Assembly (NCBI RefSeq): GCF_000828895.1
Contig: NZ_AP014568.1
Location: 471,699 to 535,698 of the forward strand
Direction of reading: 5' to 3'
DNA from: Serpentinimonas raichei
GTDB taxonomy: Bacteria; Pseudomonadota; Gammaproteobacteria; Burkholderiales; Burkholderiaceae_C
DNA: 64,000 nucleotides
Shown piece by piece: positions 28,455 to 37,727 of this stretch. Below the pieces are notes generated by a model, which worked only from the letters and a program-made list of their open reading frames with translations, did not search any database and was not told the DNA's origin. A program made the translations under genes and the position numbers. The stretch's first letter is position 1. Each line of letters starts with the position of its first letter.

Positions 28455-28883
28455 GTGTTCGAGCACCTGACCCGTCGCATGGAGTTTTTCTCCGACGTCT
28501 TGCAACTGCGGGCGCACCGCCAGCAGGTGCTGGCCAGCAACATCGCCAACGCCGACACGCCCGGCTTCGTGGCGCGCGACTTCGACTTTAAGCAGGCGTT
28601 GGGCAATGTGCAGGCGCGCGGGTCGGAGCTGCGCGCCGGCGCCATGCCGGTGCTTGGGGGGGGCGATGCGCGCCATTTGCGCACCAGTGCCGCCTTGGGC
28701 GATGTGGCCGACCGCAACCGCGTGCAGTACAGCGTGCAGACCCAGCCCAGCCTAGACGGCAACAGCGTCGACATGGACCAGCAGCGCGCCAACTTCATGC
28801 ACAACGCGGTGCAGTACGAATCGACCCTGCGTTTCATCAACGGCCATGTGCGCACCATGCTCAGCGCCATCCAGGGTCAGTGA
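28455..28883 (+). CDS. flgB: Flagellar proximal rod protein FlgB
   Basis: A 142-residue rod subunit with the conserved N-terminal motif LASNIANADTPGF and C-terminal helix VQYESTLRFINGHVRTML, both of the flagellar rod/hook family. GTG 28455 follows an AGGAG at proper distance and gives VFEHLTRRMEFF; ATG 28479 is less likely because it would shorten helix 1. First gene of flgBCDEFGHIJKL. Confidence 0.93.
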   Translation: MFEHLTRRMEFFSDVLQLRAHRQQVLASNIANADTPGFVARDFDFKQALGNVQARGSELRAGAMPVLGGGDARHLRTSAALGDVADRNRVQYSVQTQPSLDGNSVDMDQQRANFMHNAVQYESTLRFINGHVRTMLSAIQGQ

Positions 28884-28895
28884 AGGAGCAACCTC

Positions 28896-29303
28896 ATGTC
28901 GATGTTCACCATTTTCAATGTCTCGGGCAGCGCCATCAGCGCCCAGGCGCAGCGCCTCAACGCCGTGGCCAGCAACTTGGCCAACGCCGACGCCGTGGCC
29001 GGCCCCGACGGACAGGCCTTTCGCGCGCGCCAGGTGGTGTTTCAGACCGTGCCCATGGGCAACAACCCGGCCTCGGCCGGGGTGCGGGTGCAAAACATCA
29101 TCGAGAGCGATGCGCCCAACCGGCGCGTTTTCAACCCGCAACACCCGAGCGCCGACGGCGAAGGCTATGTGACGCACTCCAACGTGAACCCGGTGGAGGA
29201 GATGGTCAACATGATCTCGGCCTCGCGCGCCTACCAAAACAACGTCGAGGTGATGAACACCGCCCGCACCCTGTTGCTGCGCACGCTGCAAATGGGCCAA
29301 TGA
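28896..29303 (+). CDS. flgC: Flagellar proximal rod protein FlgC
   Basis: A 135-residue rod subunit. It has the N-terminal segment SAQAQRLNAVASNLANADAV and the C-terminal signature VNPVEEMVNMISASRAYQNN shared by rod/hook proteins. ATG 28896 follows a GGAG. It lies 12 bp after flgB and 25 bp before flgD in the flg operon. Confidence 0.95.
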   Translation: MSMFTIFNVSGSAISAQAQRLNAVASNLANADAVAGPDGQAFRARQVVFQTVPMGNNPASAGVRVQNIIESDAPNRRVFNPQHPSADGEGYVTHSNVNPVEEMVNMISASRAYQNNVEVMNTARTLLLRTLQMGQ

Positions 29304-29328
29304 ACGACCCCTTTTTGGAGCCCTCCCC

Positions 29329-29985
29329 ATGTTCATGACACCGCTCAACCGCAGCCAGATCGACGCCTACAACGCCAGCGGCGGCGCCCAAGCGCAGGCC
29401 ACCGATCCGCAGGCCGCGCAAGACCGTTTTCTCAAGCTCTTTTTGGCCCAGTTGAGCAACCAGGACCCGCTCAACCCAATGGACAACGCGCAGATGACGA
29501 CCCAGATGGCGCAGATCAACACCGTCACCGGCATCCAGCAGCTCAACCAGACCGTCAACAACCTGGCCGAGCAGTTTCACATGGCGCAAGGGGTGCAGTC
29601 GGCGGCGCTGGTCGGGCGCCAGGTGGTGGCACAGGGCAATGCGCTGGCCGTCAGCAACGGGGTGGCGCAGGGCAGTTTCAGCTTGCCGCAGGCGGTCGAT
29701 CAGGTGCGCGTCGATGTGCTGGGGCGGGCCGGCGAGGTGCTGGGCAGCGTCGAGTTGGGGGCGCGCGGGGCGGGTATGCAGCATTTCGAATGGCCGCTGG
29801 GCAGCATCGATCCGGCGCGCGTGGGGAGCATGCAAGTCCAAGCCAGCAGCGCCGGGCAGGCGGTGACCGCGCTGCCTCTGGCGCGCCAGCGCATCGATTC
29901 GGTCGGTGTGGTCGATGGGGCCCTGCGGCTGCGCAGCGCCGACGGCAGCACCATGACCCAAAAGCAGATTTTGGCCTTTCTTTGA
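29329..29985 (+). CDS. flgD: Flagellar hook assembly scaffold FlgD
   Basis: Hook-capping protein of 218 residues that guides FlgE assembly and is then released. It has the N-terminal export/cap domain (DRFLKLFLAQLSNQDPLNPM, NAQMTTQMAQINTVTGIQQL) and a C-terminal FlgD tudor/Fn3-like region (about 90-218). It ends SADGSTMTQKQILAFL. A normal operon position precedes flgE. Confidence 0.95.
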   Translation: MFMTPLNRSQIDAYNASGGAQAQATDPQAAQDRFLKLFLAQLSNQDPLNPMDNAQMTTQMAQINTVTGIQQLNQTVNNLAEQFHMAQGVQSAALVGRQVVAQGNALAVSNGVAQGSFSLPQAVDQVRVDVLGRAGEVLGSVELGARGAGMQHFEWPLGSIDPARVGSMQVQASSAGQAVTALPLARQRIDSVGVVDGALRLRSADGSTMTQKQILAFL

Positions 29986-30015
29986 GGCCGCATCCCTCTC
30001 AATCAGGAGCATTCC

Positions 30016-31350
30016 ATGAGTTTTCAGACTGGCCTGTCGGGCCTCAACGCATCGTCGCGCAATCTGGAGGTGATCGGGCACAACATTGCCAACGCCAACA
30101 CCACCGGCATGAAGGCCTCGCGGGTCGAGTTTTCCGAGGTCTTTGCCTCATCGCTGGGTGCGGCGGGAGGCGACAACGCCGGCATTGGGGTGCAGGTGGC
30201 CACGGTGGCGCAGCTCTTTACCCAGGGCAACCTGAAGATCACCGGCAACCAGCTCGATCTGGCCATCAACGGCAGCGGGTTTTTCCAGGTCGCCGCACCC
30301 GACGGCTCCACCCTCTACACCCGCAACGGCGAGTTCAAACTCGACCGCGATGGCTTCATCGTCACCAACAACGGCTCGCGCTTGCAGGGCTTCCCGACCG
30401 ACGAAGCGGGGCGGCGCACCAGCGTGGTGACCGCCGATCTGAGCTTGCCCACCGGAGCCGCCATTGCCCCACGCCGCACCGGCAGCAACCCAGACGTGGC
30501 CATGCAAGGCTTGTTCCTGAGCGCCAACCTCGACGCCCGGGCCGCGCCGCAGGTGGTGTCGCCGGCCACCAGCGCCAGTTTTCCCTTGAGCGAGGGCCAA
30601 AAAACCTTTGGCACCGCCGCCAATGTGTTTGATTCGCAAGGCAACCCCATCGCCTTGCAGATGTACTTTGTGCGCTTGCCGGCCGCCAACACGTGGCAGG
30701 TCGTGGCCAGCGCCGACAACGGGGTCTCGGGCATGTCGCTGGGCAACGTGGTGTTCGATGCCGCCGGGCAGGTTTCCAGTGCCGCGCTGGCGCCGGTCAG
30801 AATCACTGCCGGTTCACCGCCCACTTCCCCTGCCCCGCCCCCGCCCCCGTCTGTGTTTACCGGCAACGCATCGTTTCCGAGCGATGGCACATTCAGCTTT
30901 GGGCTGCGTTTGGGTGACCCTACGGCCGGTTTTACCCTGACCCAGTTCGGCAGCAAGTTTGGCGTCTTCGATTTGAGCCAAGACGGCTACAGCTCGGGCG
31001 AGCTGACCTCGATCGACATCGGCGAAAACGGCGTCATTTTGGCGCGCTACTCCAACGGGGTCTCGATCGCCGAGGGCCAGGTGGCGCTGGGCAACTTTCG
31101 CAACCTGCAGGGCCTGCAGCCGATCAACGGCGGCTATTGGTCCGAGACCATCGCCTCGGGTGCGGTGGTGCTGGGCGGGCCGTTGGAGGGTCGCTTGGGG
31201 CTGATTCGCCAAAGCTCGCTCGAAGAATCGAACGTCGATCTGACGCAGGAATTGGTCAACATGATCGTGGCGCAGCGCTCCTACCAGGCCAACGCGCAGA
31301 CCATTCGCACCCAAGATCAGATGATGCAGACGCTGGTCAACTTGCGCTGA
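30016..31350 (+). CDS. flgE: Flagellar hook protein FlgE
   Basis: Hook subunit of 444 residues. It has the N-terminal rod signature (GLSGLNASSRNLEVIGHNIA, ANANTTGMK), a central hook domain (KTFGTAANVFDSQGNPIALQ), a short Pro-rich insert (SPAPPPPPS, about residue 273) that is unusual in FlgE, and the C-terminal SNVDLTQELVNMIVAQRSYQ. AGGAG precedes ATG 30016. Confidence 0.96.
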   Translation: MSFQTGLSGLNASSRNLEVIGHNIANANTTGMKASRVEFSEVFASSLGAAGGDNAGIGVQVATVAQLFTQGNLKITGNQLDLAINGSGFFQVAAPDGSTLYTRNGEFKLDRDGFIVTNNGSRLQGFPTDEAGRRTSVVTADLSLPTGAAIAPRRTGSNPDVAMQGLFLSANLDARAAPQVVSPATSASFPLSEGQKTFGTAANVFDSQGNPIALQMYFVRLPAANTWQVVASADNGVSGMSLGNVVFDAAGQVSSAALAPVRITAGSPPTSPAPPPPPSVFTGNASFPSDGTFSFGLRLGDPTAGFTLTQFGSKFGVFDLSQDGYSSGELTSIDIGENGVILARYSNGVSIAEGQVALGNFRNLQGLQPINGGYWSETIASGAVVLGGPLEGRLGLIRQSSLEESNVDLTQELVNMIVAQRSYQANAQTIRTQDQMMQTLVNLR

Positions 31351-31388
31351 TGAGCGCATAAACCGCCGCCTGAACCAGGAGCACCCCC

Positions 31389-32132
31389 ATGGACCGCATG
31401 ATCTACCTCGCGCTCTCGGGCGCCAATGCGGCCATGCACCGCAAGCAGGCGCTCACGCACAACCTGGCCAACGTGAGCACGAATGGCTTTCGGGCCGAGC
31501 TGTCCACCTTTCGCGCGGTGCCCTTGCGCGGCGAAGGGGCCAGCACGCGCGCCTTTGCGCTGGAGGCCACCGCCGGCCACCTCGACACGCCGGGCACCAT
31601 GAACCAGACTGGGCGCAACCTCGATGTGGCCGCCGTTGGGCGCGCCTTCTTTGCCGTGCAAGCGCTCGATGGCACCGAGGCCTACACCCGCGCCGGCGCC
31701 TTGCAGGTGTCGGCGCAGGGGCAGTTGGTGGGCGTCAACGGCCTGCCCATGCTCGACGACGGCGCCGCCCCGATCGCCGTGCCCGCCAACGCCCAGGTGA
31801 TGATCGCCAGCGACGGCAGCGTGAGCGCGCGCGTGGGCAACGAGCCGCCGCAAGCCATCGGGCGCTTGAAGCTGGTCACCCCCGACGACGCCGCGCAGCG
31901 GCTGGTGCGCGGCAACGACGGCCTGTTTCGCAGCGCCAACGGCGCCCCCCTAGCGGTCGACCCGACCGCCACCTTGGCCGACGGCACGCTGGAGGGTTCC
32001 AACGTGAACCCGATCGAGGCCATGGTCGGCATGATCAGCGTGGCGCGCCAGTACGAGCTGCAACTGCGCATGCTGCAAAACGCCGAACGCAACGACCAAG
32101 CCGCCACCCGCCTGCTGAGCCTGCAAGGCTAA
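31389..32132 (+). CDS. flgF: Flagellar proximal rod protein FlgF
   Basis: A 247-residue rod subunit starting MDRMIYLALSGANAAMHRKQ, characteristic of FlgF. The NLANVSTNGFRAEL motif lies near the start and GSNVNPIEAMVGMISVARQY near the end. AGGAG precedes ATG 31389. It sits between hook gene flgE and distal rod gene flgG. Confidence 0.96.
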   Translation: MDRMIYLALSGANAAMHRKQALTHNLANVSTNGFRAELSTFRAVPLRGEGASTRAFALEATAGHLDTPGTMNQTGRNLDVAAVGRAFFAVQALDGTEAYTRAGALQVSAQGQLVGVNGLPMLDDGAAPIAVPANAQVMIASDGSVSARVGNEPPQAIGRLKLVTPDDAAQRLVRGNDGLFRSANGAPLAVDPTATLADGTLEGSNVNPIEAMVGMISVARQYELQLRMLQNAERNDQAATRLLSLQG

Positions 32133-32162
32133 CCCCCCCCATTTGCCACCGAGAGGTCCATC

Positions 32163-32945
32163 ATGATCAACTCCTTGCACATTGCCAGCACCGGCATGCG
32201 CGCCCAGCAAACCCAGCTCGACGTGATTTCGCACAACCTGGCCAACGTCTCGACCACCGGCTTCAAGCGCAGCACCGCCTTGTTCGAAGACCTGATCTAC
32301 CAAAACCTGCGCCAAGCCGGCGGCCAGACTGCCGAGCAGTCCGAGCTGCCCACCGGCTTGCAGCTCGGGCTCGGGGTGCGCACCGTGGCCACCGCGCGCA
32401 CCTACACCCAGGGCGCCCTGCAGCAGAGCAACAACCAGCTCGATGTGGCCATCAACGGCGACGGCTTTTTCCAGGTCGAAATGCCCGACGGCAGCACCGC
32501 CTACTCCCGCGACGGTAGCTTCAAAATTGCCCCCGATGGGCGCTTGGTCACCAACAGCGGCATGCCGGTGCTGGGCGGCGTGACCATTCCGGCCGACACG
32601 CGCAGCATCACCATCGGCACCGATGGCACGGTTTCGGTGCTGGTGGGCAACAACCCGCAGCCGCAGCAGGCCGGCACCATCACGCTGGCCACCTTCATCA
32701 ACCCGGCCGGGCTGGAGCCGCGCGGGCAAAACCTGTTCACCGAGACCGCCGCCTCGGGCGAGGCCGCCGTCGGGGCGCCGGGCAGCGAAGGGCGTGGCCC
32801 GGTGATGCAAGGCTTTTTGGAGGGCTCCAACGTGAACGTGGTGCAAGAGCTGGTGGCCATGATCCAGACCCAGCGCGCCTTCGAGCTCAATTCGCGCGCC
32901 GTGCAAACCTCGGACCAGATGCTGCAGCGGCTGGCGCAGATTTGA
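32163..32945 (+). CDS. flgG: Flagellar distal rod protein FlgG
   Basis: Distal rod subunit of 260 residues, starting MINSLHIASTGMRAQQTQLD, with NLANVSTTGFKRSTALFED and the C-terminal GSNVNVVQELVAMIQTQRAF. The FlgG-specific insertion that straightens the rod (about residues 46-63, YQNLRQAGGQTAEQSELP) is visible. GAGAGG precedes the start. Confidence 0.97.
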   Translation: MINSLHIASTGMRAQQTQLDVISHNLANVSTTGFKRSTALFEDLIYQNLRQAGGQTAEQSELPTGLQLGLGVRTVATARTYTQGALQQSNNQLDVAINGDGFFQVEMPDGSTAYSRDGSFKIAPDGRLVTNSGMPVLGGVTIPADTRSITIGTDGTVSVLVGNNPQPQQAGTITLATFINPAGLEPRGQNLFTETAASGEAAVGAPGSEGRGPVMQGFLEGSNVNVVQELVAMIQTQRAFELNSRAVQTSDQMLQRLAQI

Positions 32946-32979
32946 TCTTTTTGCACAGCGATTTTTTGGGGCACAGAAA

Positions 32980-33681
32980 ATGAAACCCTCTCACACCCGC
33001 TGGGCATTGTCTGCCATGCTGGGGCTGGCGGCCTTGTGGCTGAGCGGCTGCACCGCCCTGTCGCAAATCCCCGAGGTCGATTTGGTGCCGGCCCCGCGCA
33101 CGCTCGACATTGCACCGGCGCCGCCGGCCGCCGCCGCACCGCTCAACGGCAGCCTGTTTAACGCCGCCACTTTTCGCCCCGGCTTTGAAGACCACCGCGC
33201 CCGCTTGGTCGGCGATGTGCTCAACATCCAGATCAGCGAGCGCCTGAGCGCCACCCAAGAGTCTGCGACCACGGTCAACCGCAACTCTGAAATCGGCGCC
33301 AGCGTCAGCGCCCTGCCTTTCACCGGCGCGCGCATGCTGGGGCGGCTGGAAACCGGGGCCCAAACCGAAAACACTTTTGACGGCGACGGCAGCACCGAGG
33401 CCAGCAACACCTTCGCCGGCAGCATCGTGGCGGTGGTGACGCAGGTGCTGCCCAACGGGCACCTGATCGTGGTCGGGGAAAAACAAATCGGGGTGAATCA
33501 AAACGTGGACGTGCTGCAGTTTTCGGGCACGGTCGACCCGCGCACCATCCGGCCCGGCAACACGGTGCAATCGACCCAGGTCGCCAACGTGCGCGTGCTC
33601 TCGCGCGGGCGCGGGGCACAGGCCGATGCGCACACATTTGGCTGGCTTTCGCGCTTCTTTTTAACGCTTATGCCGTTCTAA
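32980..33681 (+). CDS. flgH: Flagellar L-ring lipoprotein FlgH
   Basis: Outer-membrane ring protein. A signal sequence ends in the lipobox LSGC (C24 lipidated), followed by the conserved GDVLNIQISERLSATQESAT, a Gly/Ser-rich strand region and the C-terminal RPGNTVQSTQVANVRV. The 233 residues are normal. A sigma-28-like promoter overlaps its last codons and would drive flgI onward. Confidence 0.95.
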   Translation: MKPSHTRWALSAMLGLAALWLSGCTALSQIPEVDLVPAPRTLDIAPAPPAAAAPLNGSLFNAATFRPGFEDHRARLVGDVLNIQISERLSATQESATTVNRNSEIGASVSALPFTGARMLGRLETGAQTENTFDGDGSTEASNTFAGSIVAVVTQVLPNGHLIVVGEKQIGVNQNVDVLQFSGTVDPRTIRPGNTVQSTQVANVRVLSRGRGAQADAHTFGWLSRFFLTLMPF

Positions 33682-33705
33682 AGTTTCCCACAATCGAACC
33701 GAAGG
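33679..33705 (+). promoter_or_regulatory. Sigma-28-like promoter upstream of flgI
   Basis: A perfect TAAAGTTT (33679-33686), an 11-bp spacer, then ACCGAAGG, which shares CCGA with the GCCGATAA consensus. The element AAGTTTCCCACAATCG is repeated with one change upstream of flgB (28383-28398). It would allow flgI-flgJ-flgK-flgL to be boosted as late genes. Confidence 0.55.
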
Positions 33706-33714
33706 CCTGCACCG

Positions 33715-34899
33715 ATGGCCGCACCTTACCGCTTCGGAGTTTGCATGATGTTTCGCCCCCGCCCCGCCCTCGCATCTGGCCCATCCGGCTGGGCGGCGCT
33801 TTGGGTCGTGTGCCTAGCGCTCTGGCTGGCCGCGGCCGCGCCCTTGCAAGCCAGCACCCGCATCAAAGATGTGGCGGTGGTGCAAGGGGTGCGCAGCAAC
33901 CCGCTCACCGGCTATGGGCTGGTGGTGGGCCTAGATGGCACCGGCGACCAGGCCGCGCAGATGCCCTTTACCGCTCAGTCACTGCGCAACTACCTCGAGC
34001 AACACGGCCTGAGCCTGCCGCCAGGGGCCAACTTCCAGCCGCGCAATGTGGCGGCGGTGCTGGTGACGGCGCAACTGCCGGCCTTTGCCCAGCCTGGGCA
34101 GGCCATCGATATCACGGTTTCGTCGGTGGGCAATGCGCGCTCGCTGCGCGGCGGCACCCTCATCACCACCCCGCTGCGCGGGGTCGATGGCCAGATTTAC
34201 GCGCTCGCCCAGGGTAACTTGCTGGTCGGTGGGGCGGGTGCGGGGGCGGCTGGAACGCAAGTCGTGATCAACCACCTCGGTGTGGGGCGCATTCCAAACG
34301 GCGGCCAGGTCGAGCGCGCCGTGGCCACCCCGTTTTTGCTCGGGTCAACCATCGACCTCAACCTCAACGCGGCCGATTTTCAGACCGCGCGCCGGGTCGC
34401 GCAGTCGATCAACCAGGCCAAAGGCGAGGGCACGGCGCAGGCACTCGATGGCCGCTTGGTGCGCTTGCGCGCGCCCGCCGACCCCCATGCGCGGGTGGCC
34501 TTCATGGCCGACATCGAAGACTTGCCGCTGCAGCTCGCACCCCCAATGGCCCGGGTGGTGATCAACTCGCGCACCGGCTCGGTGGTCATGAACCAGACCG
34601 TCACGCTGGCGCCGGCGGCGGTGGCACACGGCAACCTGACCGTGACCATCCGCGTCACGCCCCAAGTGGCCATGCCAGCGCCTTTTTCTCCGCCGGGTAC
34701 GCGGCCGGTGGTGGTGGAGCAGGCCGAAGTGCAGATCGGGCAAGAGGGTGGGGCGCTCATTCAAATGCCCGCCAGCACCCAGCTAAGCGAAGTGGTGCGC
34801 GCCCTCAACGCCATGGGCGCTACGCCGATGGATTTGGTCTCGATCCTGCAAGCCTTGCGTGCCGCCGGCTCCTTGCGTGCCGAGCTGGAGGTGATCTGA
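33715..34899 (+). CDS. flgI: Flagellar P-ring protein FlgI
   Basis: Periplasmic ring protein around the rod. It has a signal peptide (WAALWVVCLALWLAAAAPLQA) followed by the invariant TRIKDVAVVQGVRSNPLTGY and GLVVGLDGTGDQ, and the C-terminal LSEVVRALNAMGATPMDLV. From ATG 33715 it is 394 residues; ATG 33745 or 33748 would give a more usual signal peptide. flgJ begins right after the stop. FlgA, encoded divergently, is its chaperone. Confidence 0.95.
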   Translation: MAAPYRFGVCMMFRPRPALASGPSGWAALWVVCLALWLAAAAPLQASTRIKDVAVVQGVRSNPLTGYGLVVGLDGTGDQAAQMPFTAQSLRNYLEQHGLSLPPGANFQPRNVAAVLVTAQLPAFAQPGQAIDITVSSVGNARSLRGGTLITTPLRGVDGQIYALAQGNLLVGGAGAGAAGTQVVINHLGVGRIPNGGQVERAVATPFLLGSTIDLNLNAADFQTARRVAQSINQAKGEGTAQALDGRLVRLRAPADPHARVAFMADIEDLPLQLAPPMARVVINSRTGSVVMNQTVTLAPAAVAHGNLTVTIRVTPQVAMPAPFSPPGTRPVVVEQAEVQIGQEGGALIQMPASTQLSEVVRALNAMGATPMDLVSILQALRAAGSLRAELEVI

Positions 34900-35814
34900 A
34901 TGACCCCCACCACCAGCCTGAGCCTGCCGGCCGCCTCGGCCATGCCGCTGGCGCTGCAGCGCGGGCTGGCGGTCGATTCCACCTCGCTTGATCAGCTCAA
35001 CCACCTCGCGGGCCGCGACAGCCGCGCCGCCGTGCGCGAAACCGCGCGCCAGTTCGAGGCCCTGTTCATGCGCGAGCTGCTCAAGAGCATGCGCGAAGCC
35101 ACCGACAGCAGCGGCCTGATGGGCGACGAATCGGCCGGCTTGGGCACCCAAATGCTCGACGAACAATGGGCGCTCAAGATGACCGGGCTGCCACGCGGTC
35201 TGGGTGAAATGATCGAGCGCCAGTTGCTGCTGCAAACCCAGCCCGGCGCAGCGGGCGCAGCGGCGGGTGCGGCGCCCGCAGCTGCGCTGGCCTTGCCCCC
35301 CGCTTCGGCTGCGGTGCGCGGCCCGGTGGCCCAGCCCAGCGCAACCCAAGCCGCCTTTGTCTCGCAGCACCGCCAGGTGGCGCAGCAGGTCGAGCGCGAG
35401 AGCGGCATTCCGGCCAGCTTCATGATCGGCAAGGCCGCGCACGAAACCGGCTGGGGCCGCAGCCCGATCCGCAACGCCGATGGCTCTGACAGCTTCAACC
35501 TCTTTGGCATCAAAGCCACATCAGGTTGGCGCGGCCGCGTGACCGAGATCACCACCACCGAATACGTCAACGGCGCGCCGCAGCGCATGGTGCAGCGCTT
35601 TCGCGCCTACGACAGCCCGCTCGAGGCCTTTCGCGACTACGCCCGCCTGATCGGGCGCAGCCCGCGCTACGCCGAAGTGATGCAAAACCTGCACTCGCCA
35701 CGCGCCTTTGCGCAAGAGGTGCAACAGGCCGGCTTCGCCACCGATCCGCGCTACGCCGAAAAGCTCGAGCGCATGATCAACGCCACGGTCAACGTCAAAC
35801 GGGCCTTGGGCTAA
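34900..35814 (+). CDS. flgJ: Flagellar rod-capping muramidase FlgJ
   Basis: Bifunctional protein of 304 residues. The N-terminal rod-cap domain (ARQFEALFMRELLKSMREAT, about 45-110) is joined by an Ala/Pro linker to a C-terminal GH73 domain (about 155-304) that opens the peptidoglycan. Its catalytic Glu is in KAAHETGWGRSPI, followed by FNLFGIKA. This two-domain form is typical of beta- and gammaproteobacteria. It starts at the base after the flgI stop. Confidence 0.95.
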   Translation: MTPTTSLSLPAASAMPLALQRGLAVDSTSLDQLNHLAGRDSRAAVRETARQFEALFMRELLKSMREATDSSGLMGDESAGLGTQMLDEQWALKMTGLPRGLGEMIERQLLLQTQPGAAGAAAGAAPAAALALPPASAAVRGPVAQPSATQAAFVSQHRQVAQQVERESGIPASFMIGKAAHETGWGRSPIRNADGSDSFNLFGIKATSGWRGRVTEITTTEYVNGAPQRMVQRFRAYDSPLEAFRDYARLIGRSPRYAEVMQNLHSPRAFAQEVQQAGFATDPRYAEKLERMINATVNVKRALG

Positions 35815-35820
35815 GCCGCC

Positions 35821-37716
35821 ATGGGATTCAACGTCGGCGTCACGGCGCTCAGAGCCAATATGGCGGCCCTGCAGGTGGTCGGGCACAACATCGCCAATGT
35901 CAACACGCCCGGCTTTTCGCGCCAGCACGTCGATTTGCAGCAGGTGCCGGGGCAAAAATTTGGTACGGGATATTTTGGCAAGGGTGTGCAGGTGGCGTCG
36001 GTCGATCGCGCCTTCAACCAATTTCTGACCCGCGAAGCCAACCTCAGCGCCGCCGCCGCCGAATCGGCCAACATTCGCTTCCAGCGGCTGCAAACGCTGG
36101 AGCAGTTGTTCCCCATGGGCGAGGCGGGCGTCGGGCACCAGCTCAACGGCTTTTTAAATGCCTGGGCCGACACCGTGGCCTCGCCCACCAACCAGACCGC
36201 GCGCTCCGTGGTGCTGTCGCGCGCCGAGGAATTTAGCAACCGGCTCAACCAGACCGCCAGCCAGCTCGAAGAGCTGCGCGCCACCACGCGGGTGCAGATC
36301 GAGGCCGGTATCGAGCAGGCCAACCGGCTCGGGGCCAGCATCGCGCAGCTCAACCAGCGCATCGTCGATGCCTACGCCGGTGGCACCGCACCCAACGATC
36401 TGCTCGACCAGCGCGACCGGCTGGTGGCCGACCTGAACAAAATCGTCCAGGTCAACACGCTAGAGGCCGACGACCGCTCGCTCACGGTGTTCGTGGGCGG
36501 CAGCGTGCCCTTGGTGCTGGGGGTGCGCGCCACGCCCTTGGTGGGCTCGGAGTCGGTCAGTGCCGAAGGGCGCTACACCATAGGCTTTGGCAGCGCCGGG
36601 GCCATCATCAACGAAGACCTGCTGGCCGGTGGGCAACTGCGCGGTGTGCTGGCTTTCTACAACGACGACGTGGCCGCCGTGGCCACCCAGCTCGGGCGCT
36701 TGGCGCTCTCGACCCTGGAGCTGACGAACCGCCAACACCGGGCCGGCTTGGACCTCAATGGCAACCAAGGCGTCGATTTTTTCCGCGCCTTGCCAGCCTC
36801 TTACTTTACGGCCTCGGTGTCGGTGGTGAGTGGTTCGGTGGCGCCACCGGGGGTGAGCTGGAGCATCGACAGCGCAGCCGCCGCGCCCGCCAGCTTTCAA
36901 GCCTCCGACTACCGAATTTCATTCACCGCAGCTGGCACTGGGTCGATCACCCGCGTCAGCGACGGCCACAGCGTGGCTTTCACCCCCCCCGCCACCGACC
37001 TCACGCTGGACGGCTTGCGCTTTGCAGGATTGAACACCGGCGCGCCCAATACCGAGGTGCTGGTGCGGCCGTTTCGCGGTGCCGCTGCAGCGATGGCCGT
37101 GAACCTGAGCGCGCCCTCTCAATTGGCCTTGGCCAGCCCGGTGGTGGTGGCTGCCACGGCGGGCAACTCGGGCAATGTGCAGGTCGAAGCGCTGCATCGG
37201 CCGGCTGGGCAGAGCCCGCCCTTCACCTTGCCCGCCACGATCGCCTTCGTGGCAGGTGGCTACACCCTCAACGGCGGTGCGGTGCAGCCTTTTGTGTCGG
37301 GGCAGCCGATTGTGGCCAACGGTTTTAGCCTCACCTTGCGCGGCTCGCCGGCTGTGGGCGACAGCTTCACCGTGAGCGACGCCGCCGGGCTAGATATGCG
37401 CCAAAATGCGGGCAATGCGCAAGCCCTGCTGGCCCTGCGCGACCTCGACGCGCTCGACGGCTACACCCTGTCGGATGGCTACATTCCGGTTTTCGCATCG
37501 GTCTCGAGCAGCATTCAGGTGGCCCAGGCCGAATCCGATTTCGCCACCCGCGTGGCCGCGCAAGCCGAGGCCGTGCGCGCCAACCAGTCTGGCGTCAACC
37601 TAGACGAAGAAGCCGCCCGCCTGATGCAGTTTCAGCAAGCCTACCAGGCTTCGGCGCGCTACCTGCAAAGCATCCAGTCGATTTTTGAAACCTTGCTGGC
37701 CACCTTCGGCCGCTAA
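35821..37716 (+). CDS. flgK: Hook-filament junction protein FlgK (HAP1)
   Basis: A 631-residue junction protein. It has the N-terminal rod/hook motif HNIANVNTPGFSRQHVDLQQ, the FlgK-specific NQFLTREANLSAAAAESANI, a large variable middle (about 330-520) and the C-terminal ARLMQFQQAYQASARYLQSI. FlgN is the expected export chaperone. It lies 6 bp after flgJ and 11 bp before flgL. Confidence 0.95.
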   Translation: MGFNVGVTALRANMAALQVVGHNIANVNTPGFSRQHVDLQQVPGQKFGTGYFGKGVQVASVDRAFNQFLTREANLSAAAAESANIRFQRLQTLEQLFPMGEAGVGHQLNGFLNAWADTVASPTNQTARSVVLSRAEEFSNRLNQTASQLEELRATTRVQIEAGIEQANRLGASIAQLNQRIVDAYAGGTAPNDLLDQRDRLVADLNKIVQVNTLEADDRSLTVFVGGSVPLVLGVRATPLVGSESVSAEGRYTIGFGSAGAIINEDLLAGGQLRGVLAFYNDDVAAVATQLGRLALSTLELTNRQHRAGLDLNGNQGVDFFRALPASYFTASVSVVSGSVAPPGVSWSIDSAAAAPASFQASDYRISFTAAGTGSITRVSDGHSVAFTPPATDLTLDGLRFAGLNTGAPNTEVLVRPFRGAAAAMAVNLSAPSQLALASPVVVAATAGNSGNVQVEALHRPAGQSPPFTLPATIAFVAGGYTLNGGAVQPFVSGQPIVANGFSLTLRGSPAVGDSFTVSDAAGLDMRQNAGNAQALLALRDLDALDGYTLSDGYIPVFASVSSSIQVAQAESDFATRVAAQAEAVRANQSGVNLDEEAARLMQFQQAYQASARYLQSIQSIFETLLATFGR

Positions 37717-37727
37717 GGAGCCACGCC

